From NCBI GenBank assembly GCA_964479275.1, contig CAYZLR010000131.1, positions 1 through 7,232 on the forward strand: a stretch of DNA of 7,232 bases, given 5' to 3'. Under the pieces are notes generated by a model. The model saw only the letters and a program-made list of their open reading frames with translations, was not told where the DNA came from and ran no database searches. The DNA is from CALLPQ01 sp964479275 (GTDB lineage: Bacteria; Pseudomonadota; Alphaproteobacteria; Caulobacterales; Parvularculaceae). The translations under genes were made by a program, and so were the position numbers. Of the stretch, positions 5,449 to 7,232 are shown piece by piece. The first letter of the stretch is position 1; every line of letters begins with the position of its first letter.

Positions 5449-6941
5449 AATTCTTGCATTCGCTTGTAAACATCGCCAGCAAATTGCGCCACGTCAAACT
5501 GAGCGCCACCATTATCGTCAAAACCACGGCGTATGATCAAAAGATTAGCCGAAGGGATAATCGTTAAAGATTGACCGCGATTACCAAGGGCTGCATAGGC
5601 ATCATCTGGCAATCCCGCAAAGCCTTCAAAACGCCAAAATTGCGCGCCATAGCCATAACGCTTAGACCCATCAGCTCTGAGGGGAGGTTGAACGGACGCG
5701 GGCATCGCAACATAATCACTCCACCAATCGGGGAAAATGCGCTCATTCTTTCCATCATAAGGCCACAAGCCATCGTTCAAATATAAAAGCCCCAATCGAC
5801 CAAGATCTCTCGCCGTGGTATATACCTGACTGGAGAGAATGAAGTCACCGTTCCAATCTGTTTCTAAAAACGTATGATGCATCCCAATTTTTTGAAGCAC
5901 AGCATTAAATGGGTAGTTTGCAAACAGATCATCATTATTCATTTTCTCACGCAAAGCTCGGATTGATAACATCGTATCATTATTTGCATAAAACCAACGC
6001 GTTCCTGGCGTAACAACCAAACGGCGTGTTTGCGCGTGGTCAATGACACGCCCACCGCCGAAATAAATATCATCCGTGCGGTTTCCTCGAGGGCCATTAT
6101 CAAGGCCACTGGCCATATGCAGCATATTTTCGAGAGAAATGTTACGGCGAGGATCATCACGACTGGACCACTGGGCCAGAAGGTTTGTATCCATCAGGCT
6201 GATATAGTCATCGTGGATCGCCGAACCAATAATCGTTGCCCCTATGGATTTAGCAACCGACCATGTACGCTGAGATGTGTATTTATCGAAGCCGTGGCGA
6301 TATTTTTCAGCAATGATTTTCCCATCCTTGATGATCAACACCGCTGTAGTCTCGGTGCCATTTCCATAGGTTTTGCGATCAAAGGCACGCTCGACCTGGT
6401 CTCGCAATTCCCGTCCCGCTTTCGTCTTTGTGAACAAACGGCCTTTGATTTTGTCACCTTGGGGCCAGGCTTTCTTTTGATCAACCTTCTTTCGAACAAT
6501 CTCTTTTGGCGAAAGCTCATAAAGACCTGCCTGATTTTGATCACGGGTCCAACCAGTGGGCATTTGCGTGCATCCAAACGGAAACCGCCATTTGGCAACA
6601 CGGGGAGCAAAATCATCAGAAAACTGAACACTAACGGTGTGCGCTTTTTCATCAATCACAGCATCAGGCAATTGTGATAAAGCTTTTCGGTAACCGGGAT
6701 AAATGCGATGTAATTCGTCTCCCGCAATTTGCTCAATTGTACGCCCCGCGTTAAAATAAGAAGAGCATGTGAAGGTCGCCTTATAACCCGCGGCGAGAGA
6801 GAGTAAAACCGGGTCAGTAACTGGCCCATCCTCGGCACGATCCGTTTGAGCAGCCACGTTTAACGGTATGGCGGCACTCAGTAATACAAATCCGGCCACT
6901 AAAATTCCGGCAACACGATCATGATGGAGTTGGTGCGTCAT
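5445..6941 (-). CDS. Secreted class C beta-lactamase-like serine hydrolase
   Basis: This 498-residue member of the beta-lactamase/transpeptidase-like superfamily (PF00144 type: class C enzymes, esterases, 6-aminohexanoate-dimer hydrolases) has a signal peptide: a basic start, a hydrophobic core at about 11-28 and likely cleavage after A-A-Q near residue 32. The nucleophile motif S-x-x-K is S228-V-A-K231, the Tyr motif is Y318-A-N320, and the third motif appears as G453-N-R-G-Q in place of KTG. Between them, M-L-H-M-A-S-G-L-D (273-281) and T-T-A-R-D-L-G-R-L-G (375-384) are family hallmarks. The N-terminal 130-residue extension holds C59-S-S-Y-F-N-A-G-R and C124, which may pair as a disulfide in the periplasm. 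This extension is seen in a branch of proteobacterial serine hydrolases. The ATG at 6941 has an AAGGGA ribosome binding site. All catalytic residues are intact. The substrate (amide, ester or peptide) cannot be read, and true beta-lactam resistance is not implied. Confidence 0.9.
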   Translation of the reverse strand: MTHQLHHDRVAGILVAGFVLLSAAIPLNVAAQTDRAEDGPVTDPVLLSLAAGYKATFTCSSYFNAGRTIEQIAGDELHRIYPGYRKALSQLPDAVIDEKAHTVSVQFSDDFAPRVAKWRFPFGCTQMPTGWTRDQNQAGLYELSPKEIVRKKVDQKKAWPQGDKIKGRLFTKTKAGRELRDQVERAFDRKTYGNGTETTAVLIIKDGKIIAEKYRHGFDKYTSQRTWSVAKSIGATIIGSAIHDDYISLMDTNLLAQWSSRDDPRRNISLENMLHMASGLDNGPRGNRTDDIYFGGGRVIDHAQTRRLVVTPGTRWFYANNDTMLSIRALREKMNNDDLFANYPFNAVLQKIGMHHTFLETDWNGDFILSSQVYTTARDLGRLGLLYLNDGLWPYDGKNERIFPDWWSDYVAMPASVQPPLRADGSKRYGYGAQFWRFEGFAGLPDDAYAALGNRGQSLTIIPSANLLIIRRGFDDNGGAQFDVAQFAGDVYKRMQEF

Positions 6942-6958
6942 GGCTGATCCCTTTTGGA
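6942..6958 (-). promoter_or_regulatory. Ribosome binding site of the serine hydrolase gene
   Basis: On the minus strand AAAAGGGA precedes the ATG at 6941 with about six bases between GGGA and the start. It is the best Shine-Dalgarno sequence in the window and fixes the start of the signal peptide. Confidence 0.7.
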
Positions 6959-6986
6959 AAAGGCGTTAATTTTGACCGACCCTATC

Positions 6987-7016
6987 ATGATACTTAAACA
7001 TGAGATAGCATTTCAA
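6987..7016 (-). promoter_or_regulatory. Candidate sigma-70 promoter for the serine hydrolase gene
   Basis: On the minus strand, TTGAAA (7016-7011; five of six to TTGACA) and TATCAT (6992-6987; five of six to TATAAT) are separated by 18 bp. Transcription would start near 6980, giving a leader of about 40 nt with the ribosome binding site at its end. The -10 element lies within the 10-bp perfect palindrome TATCATGATA (6983-6992), which could be an operator half or may be incidental. Confidence 0.5.
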
Positions 7017-7127
7017 TTAGAAACATTTTATATTGTTACTACTGCTTGGATCTCCTTAAATCATTTGGAGCAGAAAATTGCCTAAATGGCCTTACCTTGG
7101 CCCGCTTTTAAAACTAATGTTGAGGGG

Positions 7128-7180
7128 AGTGGCAAACCTCTTTATCAGGTATTTTGGGGATGAAACCATGAGATGCCACT
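7128..7180. repeat. AGTGGCA/TGCCACT inverted repeat beside right terminal repeat
   Basis: AGTGGCA at 7128-7134 is inverted as TGCCACT at 7174-7180, directly against the terminal repeat, with a 39-nt loop. The surrounding 7021-7179 contains no reading frame that looks coding. Other small inverted pairs there are CTGCT (7042-7046) with AGCAG (7069-7073), and AAACCATGA (7163-7171) with TCATGGTTT (7208-7216), the latter reaching into the terminal repeat. None resembles a known RNA. Confidence 0.3.
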
Positions 7181-7232
7181 TAACAGGCAGCTGAAAAACT
7201 TCAGTTTTCATGGTTTGAATAGCAGGGCATAG
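7180..7232 (-). repeat. Terminal inverted repeat, right copy (53 bp)
   Basis: This is an exact reverse complement of 2-54 and runs to the very last base of the window. On this side it does not interrupt a recognisable gene: the sequence inside it (7021-7179) is non-coding and lies upstream of the serine hydrolase promoter. Because the same outer end faces inward on both sides, two copies of one element in opposite orientation would bracket the 7.1 kb between them. Confidence 0.9.

Noticed and set aside
6030..6677. A 215-codon open frame on the + strand opposite the serine hydrolase
   Set aside because: It lies wholly antisense to a gene with intact catalytic motifs, has no membrane, domain or ribosome-binding signal, and its composition looks like a shadow frame.
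2..7232. The whole segment as a transposon with 53-bp terminal repeats
   Set aside because: No transposase, integrase or resolvase is encoded, and the left repeat interrupts a gene whose tail lies inside, which fits flanking insertions rather than a single mobile unit.

Overview
The window is a 7.2-kb bacterial segment with tightly packed genes, ordinary Shine-Dalgarno-type starts and moderate to low G+C. It is probably a complete contig rather than an arbitrary slice, because its two ends are the same 53-bp sequence in opposite orientation (2-54 and 7180-7232). The gene families are envelope-related and typical of Gram-negative Proteobacteria: a secreted serine hydrolase, an MBOAT O-acetyltransferase and a PlsC-type acyltransferase. 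A perfect TTAA-N7-TTAA site, the form of the CtrA box, leans towards Alphaproteobacteria, but no gene here settles the taxon.

Left part (2-1782, + strand): the remains of a polysaccharide O-acetylation pair. The C-terminal end of an SGNH-hydrolase-like acetyltransferase begins exactly where the terminal repeat stops. It is followed after 5 nt by an AlgI-like MBOAT gene broken by two frameshifts, one in a T8 run and one in a (TC)4 run. Repairing both gives a full-length 467-residue protein, so the cassette looks recently inactivated, although slippage-type sequencing errors or phase variation are alternatives.

Middle (1826-4438): a PlsC-like glycerolipid acyltransferase on the minus strand converges on the MBOAT gene. 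It is divergent from a 567-residue + strand gene. That protein looks like a degenerate prephenate-dehydratase/ACT protein fused to a C-terminal membrane anchor, and it is the least conventional gene in the window. The 237-bp divergent spacer carries the CtrA-like site 37 nt before its start codon.

Right part (4523-7232): two small + strand membrane-protein genes (an unassigned four-helix protein and a DUF2721 protein, with a hairpin in the leader of the second) converge on a minus-strand gene for a secreted class-C beta-lactamase-like serine hydrolase. The last two genes share a TTAA palindrome as their stop codons. The serine hydrolase has a recognisable promoter and a good ribosome binding site. 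The last 200 bases hold no gene and end in the terminal repeat.

No RNA gene, CRISPR array, transposase or phage gene is visible. The points most worth following are the inverted terminal repeats, the doubly slipped MBOAT gene and the membrane-anchored PDT-like protein with its CtrA-like site.
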